In this document: positions 6,700 through 13,823 of the stretch, one piece after another
How positions within the stretch are numbered: position 1 is the first letter of the stretch
How the letters are laid out: each line of letters begins with the position of its first letter
Origin: Propionibacteriaceae bacterium
GTDB lineage: Bacteria > Actinomycetota > Actinomycetes > Propionibacteriales > Propionibacteriaceae
Reading direction: 5' to 3'
Assembly: GCA_905372155.1 (NCBI GenBank)
Contig: CAJPNZ010000058.1
Span: 1-18,783 of the forward strand
Length of the DNA stretch: 18,783 nt
Made by a program: the position numbers and the translations under genes
The notes under the pieces: generated by a model
Databases searched by the model: none
What the model saw: only the letters and a program-made list of their open reading frames with translations
Told to the model about the DNA's origin: nothing

Positions 6700-7797
6700 T
6701 CAGCCCAGTCGGATCCACGCGAGGGCCAGCAGCAGGGCGGCGGGCAGCAGGTATTTGCGGGGGTGACGCCAGGCGTCGCGTCGGGTGCGGAGCCCCCGGA
6801 GCGGGGCGTGACGCTCCAGCGCGGGAACGGCGAGGGCCTCCAGCGCCGTGACGACGACCACCAGCCCGGCGATCAGCGGCAGGTCGCGGGCACCCAGCAG
6901 CCAGTACACCACGCCGGCCCCGGCGTTGAACGTTCCCAGGAACGCGGCGACGGCCACCGCGTAATGCCACCAGGCCAGCGCGGGCCGCCCCAGCATTGTC
7001 AGCTGCCTCGCCAGGTCGGGGTCGCCGGAGATCATGGTGACCAGGGGACTGTTGACGGCGATCAGCGCCAGCGCCAGCGGGAACCGGAGGCCCTGCTCCC
7101 AGGCGGTCACGGTGAACACCGTCGCCACGGCGAACAGCCCCACCGCGTTGATCCACACGACGCGGTCCGCCAGCGAGGCGCGCAGGAAGTAGTTGGTCCC
7201 CGCCCGTCCGCGCATCGCGGCGGAACCGCGGGTGGGCAGCAGGCCTGTGGTGGGGAGGGCGACCAGCCCGGCCGCCAACGCGACCGACAGCGCCGCGGCC
7301 ACCAGCCACGGCGGCACCACCGTGCAGGCCCACACCGCCAGCCCGTCGAGGGCCAGCACCAGCAGCGGCCCGGCCCATCGCGGCCGGGCACCGGCCGACG
7401 CCAGCACGGCCGTCACCGACAGGGGACCGCAGGCCGCCACCACGAGCATCGCGCAGACGTCTGGCACGGCGAGTTGCCCCAGCCGCAGGCCGAACAGGGC
7501 GGCGGGCACCACGATCTCGGCCACGAGAAGTATCCACGCGGCCGACGCGAATGCCAGGTTCAACCGGGCCGGGTGGAGCGGCAGCTGGGCGTAATCCTGC
7601 ATGGCGTCCACCCGGAAGGTCGCGTTCGCCAGCAGACCCGACGACACCAGCGACGCGGCGGCCACGCCCACCACGTACGTCGTCGGCGGGATCCGGAGCT
7701 CCACCACAGGGGCCAGTAACCAGGCCAGGCCCCAGATCAGCACATCCACGACGACGCGGCGACGCGTGGTGAGGGCGCGCAGCAGGACCAGGGTCAT
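6700..7797 (-). CDS. ABC transporter membrane protein
   Basis: This 365-aa, very hydrophobic polytopic protein is the membrane subunit of an ABC exporter; the substrate is unknown. About eight to ten helices are apparent: two near the N-terminus after a basic start (MTLVLLRALTTRRR), further segments between about 85 and 195, a central basic stretch near 200-215, and the rest ending in ALLLALAWIRLG. No extracellular or ATPase domain is visible. Its ATG overlaps the TGA of the ATPase gene (ATGA), so the two subunits are translationally coupled. I recognise no narrower family. Basic residues concentrate in the first loops and near the C-terminus. Confidence 0.75.
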   Translation of the reverse strand: MTLVLLRALTTRRRVVVDVLIWGLAWLLAPVVELRIPPTTYVVGVAAASLVSSGLLANATFRVDAMQDYAQLPLHPARLNLAFASAAWILLVAEIVVPAALFGLRLGQLAVPDVCAMLVVAACGPLSVTAVLASAGARPRWAGPLLVLALDGLAVWACTVVPPWLVAAALSVALAAGLVALPTTGLLPTRGSAAMRGRAGTNYFLRASLADRVVWINAVGLFAVATVFTVTAWEQGLRFPLALALIAVNSPLVTMISGDPDLARQLTMLGRPALAWWHYAVAVAAFLGTFNAGAGVVYWLLGARDLPLIAGLVVVVTALEALAVPALERHAPLRGLRTRRDAWRHPRKYLLPAALLLALAWIRLG

Positions 7798-8519
7798 CGG
7801 TGCCGTTCCTTGAGCAGGGCGCGGATGTCGGTTGCGGGATCCAGCGGGTAGGGGCGGCTGAGGTCACCCCCGTCGAGCACGTACAGGTGGTCGCAGCACC
7901 GGGTGAAGCTCTCTGCGACGTGGGAGCTCATCAACACCGATCCGGTGTCGCGGTAGGCGTTGAGGCTGTCGTAGAGAAACTCGGTGCCCTCGAAATCCAG
8001 TCCGTCCACGGGTTCGTCCAGGATGAGCAGGGGCACCCCCAGGCTCAGCCCCGCGATGAGGAAGGCCTTCTTCCTGTTTCCCGTCGACAGGCTTCCGATG
8101 GTCTTGCGGCGGAACGGCTCGAATCCGAACCCCGCCACCAGGTCGTCCACGCGCGACGGGGTCGGCGAGCGACCGAAGACGCGGGACGTGAAACGCAGGT
8201 AGGGATCCAGCGACCAGTACGCGAAACCGCTGCTCTCGGTGAACACGGCGTAGCGTCCGAGCTGGAATCCCTTGTCGCGCGGCTGCGTGGCGCGGGAACG
8301 CCAGGTCATGTGCTGGAGGCTGGCGTGCTCGTGAACCCCCACGAGCGTGTTGATCAGGGTGGTCTTGCCGGCGCCGTTGGTTCCCAGCAACCCGACCACG
8401 GAGTGCTGGCCGATGTCGAGTTCCCGGATGTTCAGCACCGGGGAGCCCGCCTTGTACCACGCGGTCAGTCCCCGCACGGTGAGCAGGGGTTCCGCTGCAT
8501 GCCGTGGCCGGTCAGTCAT
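7794..8519 (-). CDS. ABC transporter ATP-binding protein
   Basis: This is the 241-aa nucleotide-binding subunit paired with the overlapping permease. The Walker A is GTNGAGKTT at 46-54, Walker B LLILDEP at 164-170 and the H-loop His is 200 (MSSHVAES). The signature is LSTGNRKK at 144-151 in place of the usual LSGGQ, so the second residue of the Gly pair is Thr-Gly and the Gln is Asn. The frame is open to 8579, but the ATG at 8519 is preferred. It begins MTDRP, it overlaps the end of the upstream small ORF by 8 nt, and the extra 20 residues of the longer version are low-quality sequence. The ribosome site is weak (GGGAAA), consistent with coupling. Confidence 0.82.
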   Translation of the reverse strand: MTDRPRHAAEPLLTVRGLTAWYKAGSPVLNIRELDIGQHSVVGLLGTNGAGKTTLINTLVGVHEHASLQHMTWRSRATQPRDKGFQLGRYAVFTESSGFAYWSLDPYLRFTSRVFGRSPTPSRVDDLVAGFGFEPFRRKTIGSLSTGNRKKAFLIAGLSLGVPLLILDEPVDGLDFEGTEFLYDSLNAYRDTGSVLMSSHVAESFTRCCDHLYVLDGGDLSRPYPLDPATDIRALLKERHR

Positions 8520-8688
8520 CTTTTTCCCGCGACGAACCTCGCACGGCGAGCACCGTGCGGACGATGAAGGCGAGACCACCCAGCCCGAACACGACGGCCA
8601 TCAGGGTTTCACCCCGAGTGAGCGACAGGACGGCCCCGGCCACGAACACCAACGCCGCCAGGGCGCCGATCACGATGTGACGGTTCAC
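8512..8688 (-). CDS. Small two-helix membrane protein (58 aa) of the ABC operon
   Basis: GTG at 8688 opens a 58-residue frame. Helix 1 (about 5-23, IVIGALAALVFVAGAVLSL) is followed by a short TRGETL turn, helix 2 (about 29-49, LMAVVFGLGGLAFIVRTVL) and a charged end SREKDD. GGGGAG lies about ten bases before the GTG. The stop overlaps the ABC ATPase start by 8 nt. The clean amphiphilic layout, correct spacing and overlap support a real gene. It may be an accessory subunit of the exporter. I know no family for it. Confidence 0.6.
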   Translation of the reverse strand: MNRHIVIGALAALVFVAGAVLSLTRGETLMAVVFGLGGLAFIVRTVLAVRGSSREKDD

Positions 8689-8834
8689 GACATCACTGCT
8701 CCCCGCACCCGGGAGCCCGGGGGAAATAACAGATCTCGTCTCGCGTCACCCGTCGCGGATGTGGCATGAGCGCCGCCAGGACGCAGGAAGCGCAGGCCGG
8801 CGGGACGGTAGCGATGGACAACACCGGTTTCCAT
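8685..8834 (-). CDS. Possible 49-aa ORF upstream of the ABC operon
   Basis: ATG 8834 has a good ribosome site (AGAGGA, 5 nt spacing). The frame is Arg/Gly/Pro-rich, with no membrane segment, beginning METGVVHRYRPAGL. Its TGA overlaps the GTG of the 58-aa ORF (GTGA). Its own start overlaps the stop of a 15-aa ORF (TGATG). The composition is what random GC-rich sequence gives, so the evidence is the overlaps and ribosome site, not the protein. It may be a leader ORF. Confidence 0.3.
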   Translation of the reverse strand: METGVVHRYRPAGLRFLRPGGAHATSATGDARRDLLFPPGSRVRGAVMS

Positions 8835-8881
8835 CAGATTCCTCTTCTCGGCGAGTTCGGCTGCCGCTTCATTGCCTTCAT
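8834..8881 (-). CDS. Possible 15-aa leader ORF
   Basis: ATG 8881 opens a 15-codon basic peptide (MKAMKRQPNSPRRGI) that ends in a TGATG overlap with the 49-aa ORF. A TANNNT box (TAAACT, 8898-8893) ends 11 nt before the ATG, so its transcript would be almost leaderless. Such an arrangement can occur by chance. Confidence 0.25.
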   Translation of the reverse strand: MKAMKRQPNSPRRGI

Positions 8882-8892
8882 GGCACGGTCCC

Positions 8893-8898
8893 AGTTTA
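8893..8898 (-). promoter_or_regulatory. Candidate -10 box of the ABC operon
   Basis: TAAACT on the minus strand lies between the tilS stop and the chain of small ORFs. No good -35 is found at 16-18 nt. It is the only TANNNT box I noted in this stretch. Confidence 0.3.
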
Positions 8899-8934
8899 AC
8901 CGTCTCCCTGCCGGCAGGAGCGTCACGGATCCGT

Positions 8935-9867
8935 TCAGCCGGCCACCCATTCGAGCCGGCCCGCGACCCTTCTCACCGACCCTCCCGGCACCGCGACCGG
9001 GCCCTGGCCCCGCCAGGCCAGCACGAGGTCGTCGACGGCGGCGACGTGGACCCGGGTCGCCTCGCTGCCGTGGTTCCGCAGCCAGCCGAGCAACACCCGG
9101 CCCCGGAGAGCGTCCGGCTGCCCGGCGAGGGTGGCGACATCGAGGGCGTCGTCCCGGGCGGCCCGGGCGAGGGCGAGTTCCGCCAGCTCGTCGAGGAGGT
9201 CGGCGTCGCCGCGGGCCAGGTCGGCGGTGCGGGCCAGGCCGACGGCGACGTCGCGACCGAGCTCCGACGCCAGCAGCGCCAGCGCCGACCGGGCGCGCAC
9301 CCGCGCGAATCGCGGGTCGGTGTTCATCGGGTCGTCCCACCACTCGACCCCCCATTCGCGGCAGGCCGCCTCGGTCTCGGCGCGCCGGATCCCCAGCAGC
9401 GGCCGCAGGAAGGGGCCGCGCCGAACCGACATGCCGGCCAGCGACCGGATGCCGGAGCCGCGCAGCAACCCCAGCAGCACCGTCTCGGACTGGTCGTCGA
9501 GGGTGTGTCCCAGCAGCACGGGATGCCCGTCACCTGACAGGGCCTCCAGGCGGGCGTGCCGGGCCGCCGCCTCGATCCCGCCGTCGCGTCCCACCTCGAC
9601 GCGCCGCACCTCGACGGCGATGCCGCGCGACGCCAGCGCCCCGGCCGCCCGCGCCGCCACCTCGGCGGAACCCGCCTGCAGGCCGTGGTCGACGATGACG
9701 CACCCCACCTCGGAGCGCGTGCGGGGCGCGGCCCACGCGGCCCCCAGCGCGAGCGCCATGGAGTCGGCGCCACCGGAGACGCCGACGACGACGGGGCCTG
9801 CGGGCAGCAGCTCCGCCACCGCCCGCCCGACCCTCAACGCGACGGGTCCGAGTTCACGCCTGGCCAC
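8935..9867 (-). CDS. tilS: tRNA(Ile)-lysidine synthetase
   Basis: This 310-aa cytoplasmic N-type ATP pyrophosphatase converts the wobble C of tRNA-Ile(CAU) to lysidine, so that it reads AUA and accepts Ile. The PP-loop SGGADS is at 31-36. The VDHGLQ motif follows at about 59-64, then GHTLDDQSETVLLGLLRGSG, which is diagnostic of TilS, and RPLLGIRRAET. The length fits the short actinobacterial form; the extended C-terminal domains of E. coli TilS are missing. The start is GTG 9867, with AAGGAA just upstream and 15 nt after the stop of the metalloprotease gene, so it is probably the last gene of dacB-zmp-tilS. hpt and ftsH, frequent next neighbours in actinobacteria, are not here. Confidence 0.93.
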   Translation of the reverse strand: MARRELGPVALRVGRAVAELLPAGPVVVGVSGGADSMALALGAAWAAPRTRSEVGCVIVDHGLQAGSAEVAARAAGALASRGIAVEVRRVEVGRDGGIEAAARHARLEALSGDGHPVLLGHTLDDQSETVLLGLLRGSGIRSLAGMSVRRGPFLRPLLGIRRAETEAACREWGVEWWDDPMNTDPRFARVRARSALALLASELGRDVAVGLARTADLARGDADLLDELAELALARAARDDALDVATLAGQPDALRGRVLLGWLRNHGSEATRVHVAAVDDLVLAWRGQGPVAVPGGSVRRVAGRLEWVAG

Positions 9868-9882
9868 GTTCCTTGCGCCTCC

Positions 9883-10848
9883 TCAGCCGTGGATCCGCCG
9901 CAGCCAGGCGTCGGGGTCGGCGATCTCCGCCACGGTGGGGAGGTTCGCGGGCACCGCGAAGGCGGCGGTCAGCGCCCCCATCCCGGCCCGGAGGCCCACG
10001 TGCTGGCAGAAGGCCAGGCCGTCGCGGTACTGGAGGCCCTTGTCGAGTCCGGGTATCAGGCGTCGCCAGCCGGTGCCTGCGGCCGGACGGGCGAAGGTCG
10101 CGCGCAGCCGGCGCACCGAGGGCACGTGAACCGCCCCTGCGGCGTCCGCTACCAGGTCGGCGTGGCCCTCCAGGAGGGTCATGGTGGCGGTGAGGGCGTC
10201 GAGGTGCCGCTGCCCCTCGGCGGTGACCAGCAGCGACGCCACCCCCCGGCCCGCGCGGATCCCCTCCGTCATCTCCGCCGGGGAGGGGTCGTCGACGCTG
10301 AGCGAGGCGATCAGCTCCTCGACGTGACCGAGCAGCCAGGGCGCGGAGTTGAACTGCACCGCGTGGGTCTGTTCGTGGAGACTCACCCACAGCCGCAGGT
10401 CGTCGGCATCGAGGCCGCGTCCGCGCCGCACCTCGACGATGCTCGGGGCCACCAGCATCAGCCGCCCCGACCAGGGGTCGTACTGGCCCAGCAGACCCCG
10501 CCCCATCGCCGCGAAGGAGATCCCCGCGCCCAGCCCGTAGCCGATCCCCATCAGGCTGCGTCGCGGACCGGCGGGCTGCTCCTCGAGCGGCAAGCGGCCC
10601 AGCAGGTCGTCGGCCATCGCCGCGGCCCGCCTGGACCATCCCGGACGATCCACCACCGCGACCTCCGCGGCGGCCGGGCCGCCCAACCGCGAGTGCTCGA
10701 CGGCCAGTTCGCCGGCCCTGCGGGCCGCGGCCCTGAGCGCGGCGACCTCGCGCACCGCCTCCGGTCGCGGAACACCGGGCCCCGGATCGGCGAGGAGCCG
10801 CTCGACGGCCCGCGCCAGCGGCCAGGAGACGTGGGGTCGGCGCTGCAT
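9883..10848 (-). CDS. Zinc-dependent metalloprotease-like protein (DUF2342 family)
   Basis: This is a 321-aa protein of the actinobacterial family sometimes labelled 'putative hydrolase / F420 biosynthesis-associated' (DUF2342), typically encoded between dacB and tilS. HEQTH at 158-162 is an HExxH zinc site, and a later Glu in LLEGHAD (E227) is a candidate third ligand. The stretch before the site (WSGRLMLVAPSIVEVRRGRGL) is typical of the family as I recall it. The frame is open to 10893, but ATG 10848 is chosen because it shares one base with the dacB stop (TGATG) and begins MQRRPHVSWPLA. The substrate is unknown; I know of no experimental role. No signal peptide is seen, so it is probably cytoplasmic. 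Confidence 0.82.
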   Translation of the reverse strand: MQRRPHVSWPLARAVERLLADPGPGVPRPEAVREVAALRAAARRAGELAVEHSRLGGPAAAEVAVVDRPGWSRRAAAMADDLLGRLPLEEQPAGPRRSLMGIGYGLGAGISFAAMGRGLLGQYDPWSGRLMLVAPSIVEVRRGRGLDADDLRLWVSLHEQTHAVQFNSAPWLLGHVEELIASLSVDDPSPAEMTEGIRAGRGVASLLVTAEGQRHLDALTATMTLLEGHADLVADAAGAVHVPSVRRLRATFARPAAGTGWRRLIPGLDKGLQYRDGLAFCQHVGLRAGMGALTAAFAVPANLPTVAEIADPDAWLRRIHG

Positions 10849-12251
10849 CAGCAACCGCACCCCGTGATCAGGGCCGCCCCCCGGTCGCTCCACACCTGAG
10901 CGGCCCAGCCGTCGGTGGAGCCGTTGGTCATGAACGCAAAAGCCACCTCGCGGCCGTCGGCGGTGACGGTGGTCCCGGCGAGGGTGGACACCAGCGACAG
11001 GGTGCCGGTCTTGGCCCGCACGATGCCGCGGCCGGCGGTGGAGATCTCGTCGTCGAAACGTCTGGCAAGCGACCCCGAGACCCCGGCGACGGGGAAACCC
11101 TCCTGCACGACGGATGCCCGGGGGGTGGTCATCACGTACCGGACCACCCCGGCCAACATCGACGCGGTGACGTGGTTCTCACGGGTCAGGCCAGAGCCGT
11201 CGTGCAGCACCGCCCCCTCGTGCCACAACCCCAGGCGGGTGAGTTCCTGCTGCACGGCGGCGGCCGTGCCGGCGAACGTGGTGGGCTGGCCCAGTTTACG
11301 GGCCAGCTGCATGCCGAGCACCTCGGTGTAGGAGTTGTTGGAGGTTTCCATCGCGGCCGCGGCGAGGGCGTGAACCCCGGGCGAGCTGACCCTCGCGATC
11401 TCCTCCCCGGAGCCCTTGGCCGTCGCGGGGCCGCCCTCGACGGTGATGCCCTGGGCGGCCAGCTGGGTGGCGAAGACTCGGGCGGCATCGGCCGCGGGGT
11501 CGGTGGAGCGCACCTGATTGGCGTCGCGGCCCTCGTCGGCCCAGAGCGCGGAGATCGGGGTCACCTGGTCGCGGTAGCTGGAGGGCCAGGTGGTGGCCCA
11601 CGATTCCTGGAACAGGGAGGCGTCGTAACCGAGGCTCACCGTGCTCAGGCCCTGCGACTTCAACTTCTCCGCGGTCCTCGCGGCCAGTTCCTCCAGCGAG
11701 GCGCGCTTCGGGTTGCCGCCGGAGGCGGCGGAGGCGAGCAGCGGATCACCGCCCCCGACCAGCACCAGCTGCCCGGGAGCCGGGGAGACGACGGTGGTGT
11801 CGAAGGTTTCGGTGCCGTCGAAGACAGACAACAAGGCGGTGACGGTCAGCAGTTTCGTGTTCGACGCGGGAACCAGGAGCTGGTCGGCGTTCGAGGCGGC
11901 GAGCACATCCCCGGTCTCGACGTCGAGGACCTGGTAGGCAAGGCTCAGCGACGACCCCTCCGGCACACCCTTGTTCAGGGCGGCGACGTCCTGGGAGTTG
12001 AGGCGCTGTTCCAGCGCGGCGCGGTCCGGAAGCTTGCCGGGAGCGGCCTCCGGCGCTGCGGAGACGGGGCCGGCCGGTTGCTGCTGCGGGAACGGCGCAG
12101 GCGAGGACGAAGAGGCGGCGACGGAGGCCGGCGCCCCGGCTTCGGACGAGGCCGCGCCATGAAGGACCGCGGTGATGAAAACGGCCGTCAACAGCGCCCC
12201 GACCACCCCCCCGATGATCACGGGACGCCACGGGATGTTCTGGGGGGACAA
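10848..12251 (-). CDS. dacB: D-alanyl-D-alanine carboxypeptidase/endopeptidase (PBP4, peptidase S13)
   Basis: This 467-aa membrane-anchored penicillin-binding protein trims peptidoglycan stem peptides outside the cell. One uncleaved signal/anchor helix (about 11-31) is followed by an Ala/Ser/Pro/Gln linker (35-75) and the S13 domain. The active-site motifs are SNTK at 130-133 (nucleophile S130, K133), SNN at 304-306 and KTG at 414-416. The long insert between the first two motifs is normal for class C PBPs. The frame is open to an ATG at 12314, but the likely start is TTG 12251. GAGGAG stands 7 nt before it, and the longer version would run into the ppa control region. It is probably the first gene of dacB-zmp-tilS, divergent from ppa. 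Confidence 0.9.
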   Translation of the reverse strand: MSPQNIPWRPVIIGGVVGALLTAVFITAVLHGAASSEAGAPASVAASSSSPAPFPQQQPAGPVSAAPEAAPGKLPDRAALEQRLNSQDVAALNKGVPEGSSLSLAYQVLDVETGDVLAASNADQLLVPASNTKLLTVTALLSVFDGTETFDTTVVSPAPGQLVLVGGGDPLLASAASGGNPKRASLEELAARTAEKLKSQGLSTVSLGYDASLFQESWATTWPSSYRDQVTPISALWADEGRDANQVRSTDPAADAARVFATQLAAQGITVEGGPATAKGSGEEIARVSSPGVHALAAAAMETSNNSYTEVLGMQLARKLGQPTTFAGTAAAVQQELTRLGLWHEGAVLHDGSGLTRENHVTASMLAGVVRYVMTTPRASVVQEGFPVAGVSGSLARRFDDEISTAGRGIVRAKTGTLSLVSTLAGTTVTADGREVAFAFMTNGSTDGWAAQVWSDRGAALITGCGC

Positions 12252-12270
12252 ATCGACGCTCCTCGTCCGG

Positions 12271-12276
12271 TAGAGT
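12271..12276 (+). promoter_or_regulatory. Candidate -10 box for ppa
   Basis: TAGAGT fits TANNNT in the 77-nt gap between the divergent dacB and ppa starts. Transcription would begin near 12283, giving a leader of about 45 nt that contains AGGAG. No convincing -35 is seen at standard spacing. Confidence 0.35.
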
Positions 12277-12328
12277 GCTTGAACACTGGCCGCCAGCGGG
12301 CGGCGGCGCATCAATCATAGGAGCGACA

Positions 12329-12892
12329 GTGAGCGACGACGTCATCGAGAGCATCGAGATCTTCAACCCCGAGAGCCGAGTGCTGTTCGACGTCACGGTC
12401 GAGATCCCGAAGGGCACCAAGAACAAGTACGAGATGGACCACCTGACGGGTCGCATCCGCCTGGACCGCACCTTGTTCACATCCACCCAGTACCCCTACG
12501 ATTACGGTTTCATCGAGGGCACCCTCGGGCTCGACGGCGACCCCCTCGACGCCATGGTGATCGGCGCCGAACCCACCTTCCCCGGCTGCCTGATCCAGTG
12601 CTACGCGGTCGCGATGTTCCGCATGACCGACGAGATGGGTGGCGACGACAAGGTGCTGTGCGTGCCAACCGCGGACACCCGCCGCAGGCACCTGAAGGAC
12701 CTCGATTCCGTGGCCGAGCACATCCTTCTGGAGATCGAGCACTTCTTCAGCGTCTACAAGGACCTGGAACCGGGCAAGTCCGTCGAGGGCGCCACCTGGG
12801 CCGACCGCAAGGAGGCGGAGGAGGAGATCATCGCCTCCATCGAACGCGCGAAGGGCACCTCCTTCGAGCACCACCACGTCAACCTCGCGTGA
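12329..12892 (+). CDS. ppa: Inorganic pyrophosphatase (family I)
   Basis: This 187-aa soluble enzyme hydrolyses pyrophosphate to two phosphates, pulling biosynthetic reactions forward. The family I signature DGDPLDAMV carries metal-binding Asp residues. VEIPKGTKNKYE near residue 31, YPYDYGFIEGTLG, and KVLCVPTAD later are typical of the family. The frame is open from 12275, but GTG 12329 is the start, with AGGAG at 12319-12323 and the product beginning MSDDVIES. An N-terminal extension of about 20 residues makes it longer than the M. tuberculosis enzyme (about 162). It ends in a His-rich tail (EHHHVNLA), as the mycobacterial protein also does in my recollection. Divergent dacB is the common actinobacterial arrangement. 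Confidence 0.94.
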   Translation: MSDDVIESIEIFNPESRVLFDVTVEIPKGTKNKYEMDHLTGRIRLDRTLFTSTQYPYDYGFIEGTLGLDGDPLDAMVIGAEPTFPGCLIQCYAVAMFRMTDEMGGDDKVLCVPTADTRRRHLKDLDSVAEHILLEIEHFFSVYKDLEPGKSVEGATWADRKEAEEEIIASIERAKGTSFEHHHVNLA

Positions 12893-12952
12893 AACCGACG
12901 AGGCATCGAAGAACCGTAGCGGTGGGCATCACGTACGTCCTGAACGGAACGA

Positions 12953-12996
12953 CGGGGAGGATCAGCTCGCCACCACACCGGCAAGGATCCTCCCCG
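12953..12996. terminator. Inverted repeat at the ppa / crcB convergence
   Basis: CGGGGAGGATC (12953-12963) pairs perfectly with GATCCTCCCCG (12986-12996) across a 22-nt loop. The right part lies inside the last codons of the crcB gene. It is 60 nt after the ppa stop. No U-tract follows, so a terminator role is only a suggestion. Confidence 0.35.
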
Positions 12997-13300
12997 CACC
13001 CGCCAACAGGAGACACCCGGTCGCGGTGACGACCGCATACGCTGCCGCCCGCCAGCCCCGGAGGAGCCGCACGGTTTGCAGGCAGGCCGTCGAGAACGTG
13101 GTGAACCCGCCGCAGAAACCGGCCCCGGCGACGGCCACGACCGCCGCATCCGCGGTCGAGACGAGCCCCATCAGCAGCGAACCCGCGAGGTTGATACCCA
13201 ACGTCGCCGCCCATGCGGGCCCGTGCCGCACCACGGCCAGATCCACCAGATGACGGGCCACGGCACCCGCTCCCCCAGCCAGTGCGACGAGCAACGGCAT
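12962..13300 (-). CDS. crcB: Fluoride ion channel CrcB/Fluc (second of pair)
   Basis: This 112-aa membrane protein with four predicted helices is one half of a fluoride export channel. CrcB marks are GGAGAVARHLVD at 9-20, GINLAGSLLMG at 35-45 (pore Asn 37) and GFCGGFTTFSTA at 61-72 (the Phe box). The frame is open further upstream, but ATG 13300 shares a base with the stop of the previous crcB gene (TGATG) and gives the standard family length. Fluc channels are dual-topology dimers; actinobacteria and firmicutes often encode two different subunits side by side. This copy keeps the canonical motifs. Confidence 0.9.
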   Translation of the reverse strand: MPLLVALAGGAGAVARHLVDLAVVRHGPAWAATLGINLAGSLLMGLVSTADAAVVAVAGAGFCGGFTTFSTACLQTVRLLRGWRAAAYAVVTATGCLLLAGAGRILAGVVAS

Positions 13301-13686
13301 CACGTCCGGGTCCGCCCAAGCCGAACCAGCCGCGTTCCCAGACGGCGTCCCAGCCACGCCGCACCCACCCCGGCCGGCACCTCGAACACCAGGATCGTCA
13401 AACCCGTCACGGAGAGCCCCTGTACAGCCAGTGACGACCATGAGGTGAAGGCCCCGACCCCGCCGACGACCAAGAAACACCGCAGCCGTGGCCGTCGCGA
13501 CCCGAGGATCGCATCCAGTATCCCGAGCAGCGCGCACCCCAGCAGGTTGGCCACCGCCAGACCGGCGGCGGGCCCCAGCAGGAGCACGACCTGACGTGCG
13601 GCGGTGCCGACGAACCCCCCGGCGAGGACGGCGAGGAGATCAGCGGGACGCGAGGTGAACACACGGCGACGATACCCCCGGATCAT
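13300..13686 (-). CDS. crcB: Fluoride ion channel CrcB/Fluc (first of pair)
   Basis: This is a 128-aa, four-helix CrcB homolog, probably the heterodimer partner of the overlapping downstream gene. GGFVGTAARQ at 23-32, NLLGCALLG near 47-55 and GGVGAFTSWSSLA at 75-87 correspond to the conserved motifs. The Phe-box segment (FTSWSS) departs from the usual FTTFST. The ATG at 13686 has only a weak ribosome site. A GTG nine codons in (VFTSRPADLL, preceded by GGGGG) is an alternative start. Basic residues lie at both termini. I looked for a fluoride riboswitch in the 137-nt upstream gap and saw none. Confidence 0.82.
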   Translation of the reverse strand: MIRGYRRRVFTSRPADLLAVLAGGFVGTAARQVVLLLGPAAGLAVANLLGCALLGILDAILGSRRPRLRCFLVVGGVGAFTSWSSLAVQGLSVTGLTILVFEVPAGVGAAWLGRRLGTRLVRLGRTRT

Positions 13687-13823
13687 GTTCCCAGCCGCGG
13701 GGATGAGGGGATGTCACACACCATGCGGTTCTTCTGTCCACCGCCTGCGGGATCACGAGGGGCTCACGCTAGGCTACGGCCGTCCCGGGCCCCGTCGAAC
13801 GCCCGAGACGGAAGGAAAACCCG

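Noticed and set aside
13687..13823. Possible fluoride riboswitch upstream of the crcB pair
   Set aside because: I looked for the conserved crcB-motif segments on the minus strand and found no convincing match.
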